Notes: generated by a model not told the origin, from the letters alone. A DNA stretch of 64,000 nt from Acidobacteriota bacterium (GCA_028749115.1 JAQURD010000001.1:276218-340217); one strand, 5' to 3'. Positions 34,215-43,640 are shown, counted from the stretch's first letter. Made by a program: numbers and translations.

Positions 34215-35069
34215 TTATTCACGTGATGACCGGGTTATATATTTCCCCATTAGATAATAAGTTACGATGTTAACCAAAAGAATAGCTATAACCAGTACGG
34301 CGGCTGTGCCATAGGCCTTCGGCATGGAAATACCTTCCCTGGCCAGAATATAGAAATGAACAGACATAGTTCTGGCTGATGAGAATAAAGACGACGGCAG
34401 ATGAAGGGCACTACCGGCTGTAAAGATAACCGCTGCCGTTTCTCCAATGCTTCGCCCGAGGCTTAAAATTACACCAGTGATAATGCCGGGGCTAGCCGAT
34501 GGCAAAACCACCCTGGTCACTGTCTGCCAGCGTGTACTCCCCAGGGAATAGCTAACCAGGCGATAGGCCGCCGGCACACTCTTTATAGCTTCCTCACTGG
34601 TTCGAATAATAGTGGGTAAAACCATGAAGGCCAGAGTTAATCCCCCGCTTAAAATTGACCAGCCAAATTTCAACTTGTTGACAAAAAGGATGAAACCGAA
34701 CAGGCCAAAGATAATCGATGGTATGCCAGCCAGGCATTCAGCCCCGAAGCGAATTATCCGGGTGACTATCCCCTCAAAAGTATATTCTGTAAGATAAATG
34801 GCTGTTCCCACTCCCAGGGGAGTAGCCACCAGTAAAGCAATAACCGTCAGATAAAGAGTAGCCACAATGGTTGAAAAGATTCCACCTTCACGGCCCATAT
34901 GAGCTGGGTTTTTAGTCAGAAACTCCAGGCTGATCTCGGGCAGTCCGTTCTTTAAGATCACCGCTAGAATGAAAATTAAGATCAGGACGGCTATTGAAGT
35001 CATAAGACAAAGGAGAAACTGAACAGCTTTTTGTTCAACTTTCGGTTTCAGCCTGAATCTCTTTTTCAC
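34215..35069 (-). CDS. pstA: Phosphate ABC transporter permease PstA
   Basis: 284 residues with six transmembrane helices. The EAA-type cytoplasmic loop that contacts the ATPase is visible (AIKSVPAAYRLVSYSLGSTRWQT). Family sequences include GGIFSTIVATLYLTVIALLVATPLGVGTAIYLTEY and GRSIGETAAVIFTAGSA. It starts with GTG just after pstC (10-base gap). It forms the membrane channel with PstC, energised by PstB. Confidence 0.94.
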   Translation of the reverse strand: MKKRFRLKPKVEQKAVQFLLCLMTSIAVLILIFILAVILKNGLPEISLEFLTKNPAHMGREGGIFSTIVATLYLTVIALLVATPLGVGTAIYLTEYTFEGIVTRIIRFGAECLAGIPSIIFGLFGFILFVNKLKFGWSILSGGLTLAFMVLPTIIRTSEEAIKSVPAAYRLVSYSLGSTRWQTVTRVVLPSASPGIITGVILSLGRSIGETAAVIFTAGSALHLPSSLFSSARTMSVHFYILAREGISMPKAYGTAAVLVIAILLVNIVTYYLMGKYITRSSRE

Positions 35070-35078
35070 TTTTTATCT

Positions 35079-35945
35079 CTACTTTTTTCTGTATTGTTTC
35101 CTGGCAGCCAGATTGGCCAGAAAGTTCAAAATCATAATAATCACAAAAAGAACAACGCCAGTGGCAAATAGAGCTTCCCGGTGTTCTCCGCTGGCATAAG
35201 CCATTTCCAGGGCAATATTGGAAGTCAGTGTTCTAACTGGAGCCAGCAAGGAGCCAGGGATGTCAGCAGCATTCCCGGCAACCATGATAACAGCCATTGT
35301 TTCTCCTATGGCCCTTCCCATGCCAAGAATAATTCCGGCTACCAGGCCAGATCTAGCTGCCGGCAAAACCACCATTCTGACTGTCTGCCATCTGGTGGCT
35401 CCCAGAGCAATTGAGCCCTCACGGTAAGAATCAGGAACAGCTCTGATAGAATCAATAGAAATACTAATAATGGTAGGCAGAATCATTATGCCCAGAATAA
35501 TGGAAGCAGCCAGAACAGATAAACCGGAACCCCCAAACTTTTCTCTGATGAAGGGCACCAGGAACATCAATCCGAGGAAGCCATAGACAACAGAAGGAAT
35601 ACCAGCCAGAAGTTCGATCACCGGTTTTAAAAAACGTGAAACCCGCCGATTGGAAAACTCGGTTAAAAAAATAGCACTGGCCAGGCCCAGGGGAACACCA
35701 ATTACCAGGGCCCCCAGGGTTACCAGGAGCGAACCGACAATCATCGGCAGCAGGCCAAAGCTTTTTTCTGATGGAAACCAATTCTGGCCGAGGAGAAAAT
35801 TTTTCAGGCCATATTTCATCATGATGGGCAGGCCCTGCTCAAAAATAAAAATAGTAATGATGACCAGAACTGAGACAGCAGAAAAAGCAACTACCAGGAG
35901 GCTGATTTTTATCAACCGGTCACTGCCTTCATGCCTGGCTATCAT
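35079..35945 (-). CDS. pstC: Phosphate ABC transporter permease PstC
   Basis: 288 residues from the ATG at 35943-35945, preceded by GGGGGGA; an earlier in-frame ATG and TTG (35960, 35963) are possible and would overlap pstS by up to 4 bases. Six transmembrane helices and the EAA-like loop (IRAVPDSYREGSIALGATRWQT) are present, with the family motif GRAIGETMAVIMVAGNAADIPGS. It pairs with PstA. There is little gap between the pst genes, so they are co-transcribed. Confidence 0.93.
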   Translation of the reverse strand: MIARHEGSDRLIKISLLVVAFSAVSVLVIITIFIFEQGLPIMMKYGLKNFLLGQNWFPSEKSFGLLPMIVGSLLVTLGALVIGVPLGLASAIFLTEFSNRRVSRFLKPVIELLAGIPSVVYGFLGLMFLVPFIREKFGGSGLSVLAASIILGIMILPTIISISIDSIRAVPDSYREGSIALGATRWQTVRMVVLPAARSGLVAGIILGMGRAIGETMAVIMVAGNAADIPGSLLAPVRTLTSNIALEMAYASGEHREALFATGVVLFVIIMILNFLANLAARKQYRKK

Positions 35946-35959
35946 ATTTCCCCCCGCCA

Positions 35960-36886
35960 TCAAAACCGGTGGCCAGCCATAATTTTTTTTACAGGAATAA
36001 GACCATCTTGAGGCAGTCTCGATTGAATTTCATCTGATAAGACAAAATCTATGAATTCTTCAGGCAACCCTTCAGGCTTCTCCCGGGTCAAAAACAGAAA
36101 TGGCCTGATCAGCCTGTATTCTCTTTTCAAAATGGCTTCTTCCGTTGGCTCGATCCCGTCCTGAGCAATAGCTTTTACTTTATCATTAACCAGGCCAAGA
36201 GAAATAAAGCCAATAGAATTCCGGTCATGGCTGACAATTTCCCTGACCACCCCATTAGAATCTTCCACAATCGCCTTTTTGCTGATTCGTCTCTGCCCCA
36301 TGACCATTTCCTGAAAAGCGCCGCGGGTGCCCGAGCCTTCCTCTCTAACCACCACTGTTATATTCTTATCCACACCGTTGAGTATTTTCCAGGAAACAAT
36401 CTCCCCGGCGAAAATGCTGCGAACCTGATCGATCGTCAGGCTGCTGACCGGATTGGAGGGGTGAACAATAATAGCCAGGCCATCGTAGGCGACAATTATC
36501 TCAGACAGGCTCTTTTCATCATCCTTTAGTTCACGTGACGACATGCCAATATCGGCTGAGCCTTCTCTTACAGCCATAATCCCGGCACTTGAACCACCTC
36601 CCTGAATATTTATGACCAGGCCCGGTTTTTTTCTCATAAAAAGTTCGGCCCATTCATCAGCAAAAGGCTGAATACTCGTCGAACCAGCGACAGTGATCTC
36701 TTCTGATCCAGAATGAAGCCGGCAAGACGAAAGCAAAAAAGAGCAACAGGCCAATATTAAAAACCAGGTAGTAAAATTAAGAGGTCTTAGCTGGCTTTGA
36801 TGCCTTGAAATAAAGGCCCGCACAAAAAAAATTTGACAGCCCCGGCGGAGGAAACCCTGGAAGTATTTTTTGGACTCAGCATTCAT
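35960..36886 (-). CDS. pstS: Phosphate-binding lipoprotein PstS
   Basis: 308 residues. A long N-terminal extension ends in a hydrophobic signal and lipobox (FLLSSCRL), so it is probably lipid-anchored; the true start may be later than 36886. The phosphate-binding family motifs are clear: VAGSTSIQPFADEW, GGGSSAGIMAVREGSADIGMSSR, VVREEGSGTRGAF and DSNGVVREIVSHDRNSIGFISLG. The latter carries the serines and arginines that hold phosphate. It is first in the pst operon; I looked for a Pho box upstream in 36887-37068 and did not find a clear one. Confidence 0.93.
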   Translation of the reverse strand: MNAESKKYFQGFLRRGCQIFFVRAFISRHQSQLRPLNFTTWFLILACCSFLLSSCRLHSGSEEITVAGSTSIQPFADEWAELFMRKKPGLVINIQGGGSSAGIMAVREGSADIGMSSRELKDDEKSLSEIIVAYDGLAIIVHPSNPVSSLTIDQVRSIFAGEIVSWKILNGVDKNITVVVREEGSGTRGAFQEMVMGQRRISKKAIVEDSNGVVREIVSHDRNSIGFISLGLVNDKVKAIAQDGIEPTEEAILKREYRLIRPFLFLTREKPEGLPEEFIDFVLSDEIQSRLPQDGLIPVKKIMAGHRF

Positions 36887-37068
36887 TCTTAGCTATTCCA
36901 GTTCTTCCATTTTTGTATATTTCCACATAAAATTCAGATAGTTTAGGGCAGAATTTTAGCTTTCTGCAGCAGGAATTACCTATTAAGCAGATATTATACC
37001 TGACTTATCAAAAAATAAAAGCAGGAAGTTTGATGACGGTTGAAGACCAGCCAGACAGCAGGCCAGCT

Positions 37069-39021
37069 TCAGGATGATATTTTATCCAGTTCATCTAGTC
37101 TTCTTTCAAACATCTCTTTTTTCCCTTCATATTCCTGATAAACTTGAGTATATTCTTCATAAAGAGAATCAAGACTATGACGGTTGAGGTCAAGGTCTCG
37201 GGATAGGCGGACGACGTCATGACCGCTACCTCCGACCGAAGCCTCAATTATGTCCTGGGTTACCTGGCCTATTTTTTGCTCGGTTTCTTCAATGATAGTT
37301 TCAAGTTGACAGATTCTCTCTTTCAGTGGCTTCAGGCTGCGTGATTTTTCTATAATGACCTCGGAGCGAAGTTTCCTCAGTTCACGCGGGGAAAGCTTAC
37401 ATCTAAAAGGCGTCTCAGCAGCAGGAGTTGCTGGCTTTCTGGTTTCTTCGGAAATCTGGCTGGAGTCAGAGACAGACGCCGAAATATCTTTGGCCTTTTT
37501 CCCGGCCAGGAAATTTTTTACTTCCTTCTCGCTTTTTTCCTCACTCCAGCCAACTTTTCTTAAGAAACTTTCATAATCCCCTTCGAAAAGATTTATCCTG
37601 TTGTCCTGAAAAACTATCAAGCGGTCAGCCAGAGCCTGCAGAAACATCTCGTTATGAGTCACCATGACTACCGCCCCTTCAAAGTTATCAAGAGCCGCCA
37701 GCAGGGCATCATTTGACTCCAGATCAAGGTGGTTGGTTGGCTCGTCCAGCAGGAGTAAATTAACCGGTCTGGCCAGTATTTTGCCCAGGAGAACACGACT
37801 CTTTTCACCACCAGACAGAACCTTGACTGGTTTCAGAGCCTCATCACCCTCAAACATCAAACTCCCCGCAATCTGGCGGATGCGGGCCGGTTCAAGTTCA
37901 GGATTAGCCAGCGAAATTTCTTCCAGGACAGTATTTTCATTATTCATTTCCTCAGCATAACTCTGTTCATAATAGCCAAGAGAAACTGACCTGGCAAAAA
38001 TTGTTCCACCGCTCTGCGGCTTAAGAAAGCCAGCCATGACCTTCAGAAGGGTTGTTTTTCCCCGTCCATTGCGTCCAATGACCATTACCCGGTCATGCGC
38101 CCCAATCTGAAGATTCAAATTCTCAATTACTGGCTTATCCGGAGTATAAGCAAAATTAACTCTGTCCAGGCTCAAGGCATATTTATGATGAAAAGGTTTT
38201 TCCTGAAAAGTAAACTCCATATTTTTTATCTTTTCGAGCTTTTTCCTTTTCCCCATTTTTTCTATATACTTCAGACGCGACTGAACCAGACCAGCCAAAC
38301 GGGCCTTAGCCCGGAAGCGGTTGATAAAAACCTCCATCTCTTTGCGTTTTCTTTCATCATTTATTCGTGTTTTCTCATAGACTTCTTCTTCCTGAGCAAT
38401 CTGGTTGTAGTATTTTTCGGTACTGCCTTCGATCTTCCTGACTTTATGGCGATGAAGCCCAAGGATGTGAGTAGCTATCCGGTCCATAAAGCTGCGATCG
38501 TGAGTAATCAGCATCAGTTCTCCCGGCCAATCAAGCAAAAACTTTTCCAGCCATCGAATCGAAGTAATATCCAGATAATTATTTGGCTCGTCCAGAAGGA
38601 GCAGATCATATTCAGTTAAAAGGAGCCGGGCAAGATTTAGCCTGACTTGATAACCACCTGATAGCTGAAACGGATTCAGTTGAAACTCCCGGGAAGAAAA
38701 CCCTAGACCGTTTAGCACTTTTTCCACCCGCCAGAGTTGATCCGCTTCTAAGTGGTGAAGACCCCGGCGAGCTTCTTCTAAAACTGTCGTCTTTTGAAAA
38801 TCAGGCTCTTGCTCCAGATAGCCAATCCGGTAATTCCTCGGAATTATAATCCGGCCTTCATCTGGTTCTTCCAGGCCGGCTAGCAGGCGGAATAGAGTTG
38901 TTTTGCCATGCCCATTTTTGCCTACCACCCCTAGTCTCTCACCCCGGTTAACCCGAAAACTGATTTTTTCCAGCAAAACTTGTCTGCCAAATTTTTTGGA
39001 TAAACCTTCAACTACCACCAT
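37069..39021 (-). CDS. ABC-F family ATPase (translation factor/antibiotic target protection type)
   Basis: 650 residues with two ABC domains and no membrane helices. Domain 1 has Walker A GVVGKNGHGKTTLF and signature LSGGYQVRLNLARLLL; domain 2 has GRNGRGKTTLLKVM and signature LSGGEKSRVLLGKILA. Between them is the family interdomain linker with basic/hydrophobic helices (KRKEMEVFINRFRAKARLAG), and the last 100 residues form a charged coiled coil. ABC-F proteins bind the ribosome E-site region; which subfamily (Uup, YheS, or resistance type) cannot be told here. The N-terminal domain is complete. The gene is followed by an unannotated 182-base gap. Confidence 0.93.
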   Translation of the reverse strand: MVVVEGLSKKFGRQVLLEKISFRVNRGERLGVVGKNGHGKTTLFRLLAGLEEPDEGRIIIPRNYRIGYLEQEPDFQKTTVLEEARRGLHHLEADQLWRVEKVLNGLGFSSREFQLNPFQLSGGYQVRLNLARLLLTEYDLLLLDEPNNYLDITSIRWLEKFLLDWPGELMLITHDRSFMDRIATHILGLHRHKVRKIEGSTEKYYNQIAQEEEVYEKTRINDERKRKEMEVFINRFRAKARLAGLVQSRLKYIEKMGKRKKLEKIKNMEFTFQEKPFHHKYALSLDRVNFAYTPDKPVIENLNLQIGAHDRVMVIGRNGRGKTTLLKVMAGFLKPQSGGTIFARSVSLGYYEQSYAEEMNNENTVLEEISLANPELEPARIRQIAGSLMFEGDEALKPVKVLSGGEKSRVLLGKILARPVNLLLLDEPTNHLDLESNDALLAALDNFEGAVVMVTHNEMFLQALADRLIVFQDNRINLFEGDYESFLRKVGWSEEKSEKEVKNFLAGKKAKDISASVSDSSQISEETRKPATPAAETPFRCKLSPRELRKLRSEVIIEKSRSLKPLKERICQLETIIEETEQKIGQVTQDIIEASVGGSGHDVVRLSRDLDLNRHSLDSLYEEYTQVYQEYEGKKEMFERRLDELDKISS

Positions 39022-39060
39022 TTACCTGCTAATCTCCAGTTATTTTCTTTTTTTGGCTTT

Positions 39061-39100
39061 AAACAAAAACCTGAGTCCGGGCTGAAGCCCGGTCTCAGGT
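39061..39100 (-). terminator. Rho-independent terminator after the S46 peptidase gene
   Basis: The minus strand has a strong hairpin: ACCTGAG-CCGGGC pairs with GCCCGG-CTCAGGT, with one T mismatch and a four-base loop, followed by TTTTTGTTT. It lies 44 bases after the S46 peptidase stop at 39144 and ahead of the ABC-F gene. It is the clearest terminator in the window. Confidence 0.85.
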
Positions 39101-39143
39101 TTAGATGATAGCATTTTTTCAGGCGATTTAAATCTTCAGGCCA

Positions 39144-41306
39144 TTAGAAACCTAACTCCTGCATGACATTAGTTGCACCCGAAAATTTTTCAGTTACAAA
39201 AAGGACATATCTGATATCTACACTGATCGATCTTTGCCATTCCGGAATAATATAATAATCACCGATAACGCTCTCATAGGTCATATCAAAAATAATCCCT
39301 ACCTGCTCCCCTCTGGCATTAAGAGTTGGCGAACCAGAGTTTCCGCCAGTGACATTAGTCGTATTAAGAAAACAGGCGGGAACATCTTTAAGTTGCGGGT
39401 CTTCAAAACGGCCAAAATCACGCTGCTTATAGAGTTCTTTTAGCTTTTCTGGAACAAAGAATGGCTCAATACCAGTTTCTTTTTCCATGACTCCCTTGAG
39501 AGTCGTAATTGGCTTATAAATGACCGCATCTCTTGGGCTGTATCCCTCTACCTGGCCGTATGTAAAGCGGATGGTACTGTTAGCGTCCGGTGCCAGTTTC
39601 CCGCCTTTCATCTCGAGCAGGCCAGCTTCATAAGTCTTTTTAATATCCTGCCTTTGCTGACTCCAGGCTTTACTTTCTTCCCGCACAACTTTCAGCTCTT
39701 TTTCCAGTTCAGCCGCCAGAAGGATAAAGGGATCATTGGTTCTAAGAAGTTCAGCCGGTTTTAGTTGAAGAAGCTCTAGGCGTTTTTCAGGTGAGCCCAG
39801 TTTAGTCTGGTTATAAAGGTTATCAACATAGTCTTCTATCGCTTTTTCTGAACCCTGAGCCATTAAGGCCTGGAAGGCAGCCGGGATTTTTTCTGCAGGA
39901 AGATTCATCATTTTTTTTAGTTGATGTTTAAAAAACTGGCGATCAGTCTCAAACACATAACCGCGTTCAGCCAGTTGAATCCTCTGTTTGATATAAGGGA
40001 AATTACGATCCTGGTAAGCTGGCTCTCTGTCTTTGTCTGGTTTCTGCCGTTCATTCACCGCCCGGTAGATGGTATAAGCTTGAGATAAGATAGTCGAGCC
40101 AAAATAAGGGCTCAGGATACTGCTCAACAACTCATTTCTTGCTGCATAACCTTCGTAGCGTTTCATAAAATCAGTCATCTGAGTTAGAACCTGACCATAT
40201 TTTTTCCGGCTTTCAGGTGAAGAATTTATCCAGGCTAAAAATTCATTTTCCTGTTCTTTTTTTCTGGTAATCAAATCAATTTTCTTCATGCCCTCTACCT
40301 TACCCTCCATATTTTTTAGGGAATTATAGAGCCCCTTAAGCATACCTGCATAACGAATTTCAGTTTCCTTATCACCCTGGCTGGCCTTTTCTATAAATTT
40401 GATAATATCTTTGAAATCTTCAATTCTCTTGACCATAGAATTTAAATCAGACTGGATTTCAACGGTTGTATAGTTCCGGTAAGTGCGGCCTGGATAGCCC
40501 ATAACAAAAGTGAAATCTCCTTCTTTGACGCCTGCCGGTGACAGCTTTAAAAATACTTTCGGTTGATAAGGAATATTATCGGGGCTGTAGTCAGTCCCAA
40601 CTCCGTCTTTGGAGACATAAGCCCGTAAAAAAGAAAAATCGCAGGTATGGCGAGGCCAGATCCAGTTATCCACCTCCCCGCCGAAGTTGCCGAGATCCAG
40701 AGGCGGGACATAAACCACCCGGATATCCTTGATTCTTTTAAAGCGGTATAAATAGTATTGATTGCCGCTATACATCGAGACAACAGCAGCTCTAATATCT
40801 GGCGCTTTTTTCTCCACTTCAGCTACAATTTGATTGATAGCTTCTTCGATGGCTTCATATTTTTGACCTGGAGTCATCTTTGGTTTGACTTTGCCTAAAA
40901 TCCGGGCAGTCACTTCTTCATAGCCAAGGAGGATATCAGCCGTGTAACCCTGGGCCAGAATTTCCTCACCAGGCGAGCGAGCCAGAAAACCATCAGTAAT
41001 ATAATCATGTTCCTTGCTAGCCGCTCTTTGAACTGCTCCGAAGGCCACATGATGATTGGTAAGAATTAGCCCCTCAGGACTGACAAATTCACCTGTCCCG
41101 CCGCCCAGGTTGACGACCGCACTCATCAAGCCAGTGCCATCCAGCCGGTAAAGATCTTCCGGATTCATCTTGAGCCCGAGCTGCTCCAGATTAAGCATTT
41201 TCATCTGGTGGGGCATCCACATTCCCTCATCGGCCAGGGCCGCCAGCGGCCAGAGGATCAGCCCGACCAGCCAGATCGAAATAAATATCCTGGTTTTAAA
41301 CTTCAT
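39144..41306 (-). CDS. S46 family dipeptidyl-peptidase (DPP7/DPP11-like), secreted
   Basis: 720 residues from the ATG at 41304-41306, which has AAGGAGG six bases upstream; the frame opens earlier but with no site. A signal peptide (about residues 1-25, ending ALADEG) predicts export. The S46 N-terminus GMWMPHQM is conserved, followed by the catalytic His region ILTNHHVAFG and the nucleophile Ser657 in TGGNSGSPTLN. The S1-specificity position, 18 residues after the nucleophile in the FDxxxE motif (Gly in DPP7, Arg in DPP11), is Met675 here (IIFDMTYES). These enzymes release dipeptides from oligopeptides in the periplasm, which suits an amino-acid-fermenting lifestyle. Confidence 0.93.
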   Translation of the reverse strand: MKFKTRIFISIWLVGLILWPLAALADEGMWMPHQMKMLNLEQLGLKMNPEDLYRLDGTGLMSAVVNLGGGTGEFVSPEGLILTNHHVAFGAVQRAASKEHDYITDGFLARSPGEEILAQGYTADILLGYEEVTARILGKVKPKMTPGQKYEAIEEAINQIVAEVEKKAPDIRAAVVSMYSGNQYYLYRFKRIKDIRVVYVPPLDLGNFGGEVDNWIWPRHTCDFSFLRAYVSKDGVGTDYSPDNIPYQPKVFLKLSPAGVKEGDFTFVMGYPGRTYRNYTTVEIQSDLNSMVKRIEDFKDIIKFIEKASQGDKETEIRYAGMLKGLYNSLKNMEGKVEGMKKIDLITRKKEQENEFLAWINSSPESRKKYGQVLTQMTDFMKRYEGYAARNELLSSILSPYFGSTILSQAYTIYRAVNERQKPDKDREPAYQDRNFPYIKQRIQLAERGYVFETDRQFFKHQLKKMMNLPAEKIPAAFQALMAQGSEKAIEDYVDNLYNQTKLGSPEKRLELLQLKPAELLRTNDPFILLAAELEKELKVVREESKAWSQQRQDIKKTYEAGLLEMKGGKLAPDANSTIRFTYGQVEGYSPRDAVIYKPITTLKGVMEKETGIEPFFVPEKLKELYKQRDFGRFEDPQLKDVPACFLNTTNVTGGNSGSPTLNARGEQVGIIFDMTYESVIGDYYIIPEWQRSISVDIRYVLFVTEKFSGATNVMQELGF

Positions 41307-41374
41307 GATGACCTCCTTACTTTTTTTATACAAATAAACCTTAGTCTGGGTTCATTTAATCAAGACAGTCTTTT

Positions 41375-41430
41375 AACCTGCACTCTCTTGATATTTCTTT
41401 AATCCTCTTAAAAACCTGCACTTTCTTGAT
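41375..41430. repeat. Pair of 18-bp imperfect direct repeats
   Basis: AACCTGCACTCTCTTGAT at 41375-41392 and AACCTGCACTTTCTTGAT at 41413-41430 differ at one position and are 38 bases apart start to start. The spacing is close to four helical turns, which would allow two proteins to bind on one face of the DNA. Confidence 0.65.
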
Positions 41431-41495
41431 GTCACAGCTCAGGCCGCTTTAACCCTTAGCTCAGACCTATGACCGTCAGCTTGTTCTCAGGAAGA

Positions 41496-41595
41496 GATGA
41501 TAATATTCAAAATTAGTTACTTATTCAACTAATAAAGGTTCCAGGGCAACCCGTCGAAGAAAATGATGATATTCAAAACTCCCTGTTTATTCAAC
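41496..41595. repeat. Pair of imperfect direct repeats upstream of asparaginase
   Basis: Two segments share the layout GATGATAATATTCAAAA ... TTATTCAAC (41496-41529) and GATGATATTCAAAA ... TTTATTCAAC (41565-41595), differing by a short insertion and several substitutions. Both keep GATGAT, ATTCAAAA and TTATTCAAC. Confidence 0.55.
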
Positions 41596-41697
41596 ATTTA
41601 TTTGACTATCAAATTTACCTTTCGGGCCGGTATTTTAACTCCATTAGAAGAAAAATGCTAAAATAACTAATCATAGCCTTTGACTGAGGAGAATAAA

Positions 41698-42675
41698 ATG
41701 GAGAAAAAGAAGAGAGTCCTGGTTCTTTTTTGCGGGGGAACAATTGTTATGGAAGAAAAACCAGACGGCTCGCTGGCTGTGCCGGATAGCCAGGATTCAG
41801 CTATCAGCATCCTCAAAAATGTTGAGCCCAGGCTAAATTCTATCGCTGATTATGACATCGAATTCATAGCCAATATTGATAGCACGAATATCAGACCCTC
41901 AGACTGGGATAACATTCTTTACCAGATAAAAGATAAATATAGAGACTATGATGGCTTTGTCATCACCCAGGGGACAGACACCATGGCCTATACGGCCTCA
42001 GCTCTGAGCCTGGCCATAAAAGGCCTGGGCAAGCCTGTTGTTTTAACCGGCAGTCAGATTCCCGGTGAAAAAATTGAAAGCGATGCCCGCCGTAATCTGG
42101 TCAATGCCTTCAGGGTAGCCATCATGGATATCTCCGGGGTATTTATTATCTTTGATGAAAGAATAATTCTCGGCTCAAGAGCCAGTAAGGCTTCAGAGTC
42201 AAAGCTTGATGCCTTTCAAAGCATTAATAGTGAAGACGCCGGAGAAATCTCTATCGACATCAAGCTGAAATCCTGGGTTAAAAGGAGAAAGACTGAACCC
42301 CATGAAATTGAAATTTGGCCAGGGTTTGAGTCTAATATTTTTGTTTATACGCTAAGCCCGGCCTGCGACCCGGAAGATCTGGAATTTCTGCTTAGCAACC
42401 ATAAAATCAAAGGGATAATTATCAGGGCTTATGGAACCGGCAATATTCCTTATGGATTTGAAAATTTTTTCAGGAAAGCCAGAGAAAGAAAGTTACCAGT
42501 TATCGTAACCTCTCAATGCCTCCATGGTAAGACTTTGATGAATTTATATGAGGTAGGCAGAAAGGCTCTACAATCGGGAGCGATTGAAGGCCATGAAGAA
42601 AGCCTTGAGACTCTGTGTATAAAACTGATGTGGGGATTAAGACACTGCCCGAACCAGATTGAAAGCCTAATCTGA
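41698..42675 (+). CDS. Asparaginase, type I family
   Basis: 325 residues from the ATG at 41698 (GAGGAG upstream); an in-frame TTG earlier (41680) has no site. The asparaginase/glutaminase N-terminal motif is GGTIVMEEKPDGSL, with the catalytic Thr; the second catalytic stretch is TQGTDTMAYTASALS. Other family sequence is VVLTGSQIPGEKIESDARRN and GIIIRAYGTGNIP. There is no signal peptide, so it should act in the cytoplasm, hydrolysing asparagine to aspartate and ammonia. It stands alone, with two pairs of direct repeats upstream. Confidence 0.93.
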   Translation: MEKKKRVLVLFCGGTIVMEEKPDGSLAVPDSQDSAISILKNVEPRLNSIADYDIEFIANIDSTNIRPSDWDNILYQIKDKYRDYDGFVITQGTDTMAYTASALSLAIKGLGKPVVLTGSQIPGEKIESDARRNLVNAFRVAIMDISGVFIIFDERIILGSRASKASESKLDAFQSINSEDAGEISIDIKLKSWVKRRKTEPHEIEIWPGFESNIFVYTLSPACDPEDLEFLLSNHKIKGIIIRAYGTGNIPYGFENFFRKARERKLPVIVTSQCLHGKTLMNLYEVGRKALQSGAIEGHEESLETLCIKLMWGLRHCPNQIESLI

Positions 42676-43024
42676 TCGCCCTGGCTGGACAGACATTCCA
42701 TCCCTGTGTAAGAGCAGTCCCAAACAGCCAGAGCCAGAAATATAATTAGCTGCTTTTTCCGCTGGTTAATTATTTTCATAAACCTCCCCTCTTTCACCCT
42801 TCTTTTATGAATATATCATCCAGCCATTTATTTTCAATGCCAGTCTTTCCTATCGAATGTTCAGACGGGAAACTAACTTTTGCCTTGATTCAATTTCTTC
42901 TAGTTTCAATAACTGGTGTGAGAAGCCTCTAAAATATTCCTTGAATTTCCAAATGAATATATTATATTCAGACTGTAAGTTTCAAACCGGCAAGCCTTTT
43001 TATTCCTGAGGAGGACAAGGAAAT
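42676..43024. other. Intergenic region between asparaginase and macrodomain genes
   Basis: 349 bases. The downstream end holds a promoter and ribosome-binding site for the macrodomain gene. In the rest I see no gene: an antisense frame at 42513-42797 runs into the asparaginase gene and looks like chance. Confidence 0.5.
42941..42968 (+). promoter_or_regulatory. Sigma-70-like promoter for the macrodomain gene
   Basis: TTGAAT (42941-42946), 16-base spacer, TATATT (42963-42968). Predicted transcription starts near 42975, 50 bases before the ATG, and GAGGAGG lies before the start codon. Confidence 0.5.
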
Positions 43025-43561
43025 ATGCAAAAGGAAATTTCCGGCGTAATCGTAGAATGCATCAAGGGCAACATCGCCAGCCAGCCTGATGTCATGGCTA
43101 TTATTAATCCAGCCAATGCCCATCTCCGGCCAGGAGGTGGTGCAGCCGGAGCCATTCATGAGGCTGCCGGGCCTGGGCTGGAAGAAGAATGCCGGCCATT
43201 AGCACCAATCGAACCTGGCCAGGCGGTTATTACTGGCGGGCATAATCTGCCCAACAAATATGTCATCCATTGCCTCGGTCCTGTTTACGGAGTGGATGAA
43301 CCAGCCAATGAATTGCTGGCTAGTTGTTACCATCAGGCCCTCTCACTAGCCGAAGAGCATCAGATTGAATCTGTCGCTTTTCCAGCTATCTCTACTGGCT
43401 TTTTCCGTTTTCCTCTGGAAAAGGCTACCAACATTGCTATAAAAACCGTTCTGGAGACGGCTCCGAAGCTGAAGCGGGTTAAAAGAATCAGGTTTGTGCT
43501 ATTTACTGACTCAGATCTGGACATATATGAGGCCACCATGACACGGCTAATTCCGAGTTAA
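43025..43561 (+). CDS. Macrodomain protein (ADP-ribose binding/hydrolysing)
   Basis: 178 residues, essentially one macrodomain. Key motifs: VIVECIKGNIASQPDVMAIINPANAHLRPGGGAAGAIHEAAG (residues about 7-48; substrate-loop Asn and Gly-rich loop), then PGQAVITGGHNLPNKYVIHCLGP and SVAFPAISTGFFRFPLEKATNIA. This is the order of MacroD/YmdB-type enzymes that bind ADP-ribose or remove it from proteins or O-acetyl-ADP-ribose. A strong GAGGAGG site precedes the ATG. It is monocistronic and has no visible ADP-ribosyltransferase neighbour. Confidence 0.95.
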   Translation: MQKEISGVIVECIKGNIASQPDVMAIINPANAHLRPGGGAAGAIHEAAGPGLEEECRPLAPIEPGQAVITGGHNLPNKYVIHCLGPVYGVDEPANELLASCYHQALSLAEEHQIESVAFPAISTGFFRFPLEKATNIAIKTVLETAPKLKRVKRIRFVLFTDSDLDIYEATMTRLIPS

Positions 43562-43640
43562 TTTCAAACCTGCTCGCCCTGCCTTGATCTTATTGAATCA
43601 TGATTTCTTAAACCGTATAATCTGACAGTAAAAAGTCAGG

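Larger units (their letters stand above)
41307..41697. other. Intergenic region with two pairs of direct repeats
   Basis: 391 bases between the divergent peptidase and asparaginase genes. Two repeat pairs are visible and described separately; no open frame, hairpin or RNA motif is convincing. A TAAAAT-like -10 box lies near 41657-41665, but its -35 partner is weak. Confidence 0.5.

Noticed and set aside
38095-38619. 174-codon open frame on the plus strand
   Set aside because: It lies entirely antisense inside the ABC-F ATPase gene, with hydrophobic composition expected from reverse-complement coding sequence.
42513-42797. 94-codon frame on the minus strand at the asparaginase end
   Set aside because: Most of it is antisense to asparaginase and no homology or translation signal supports it.
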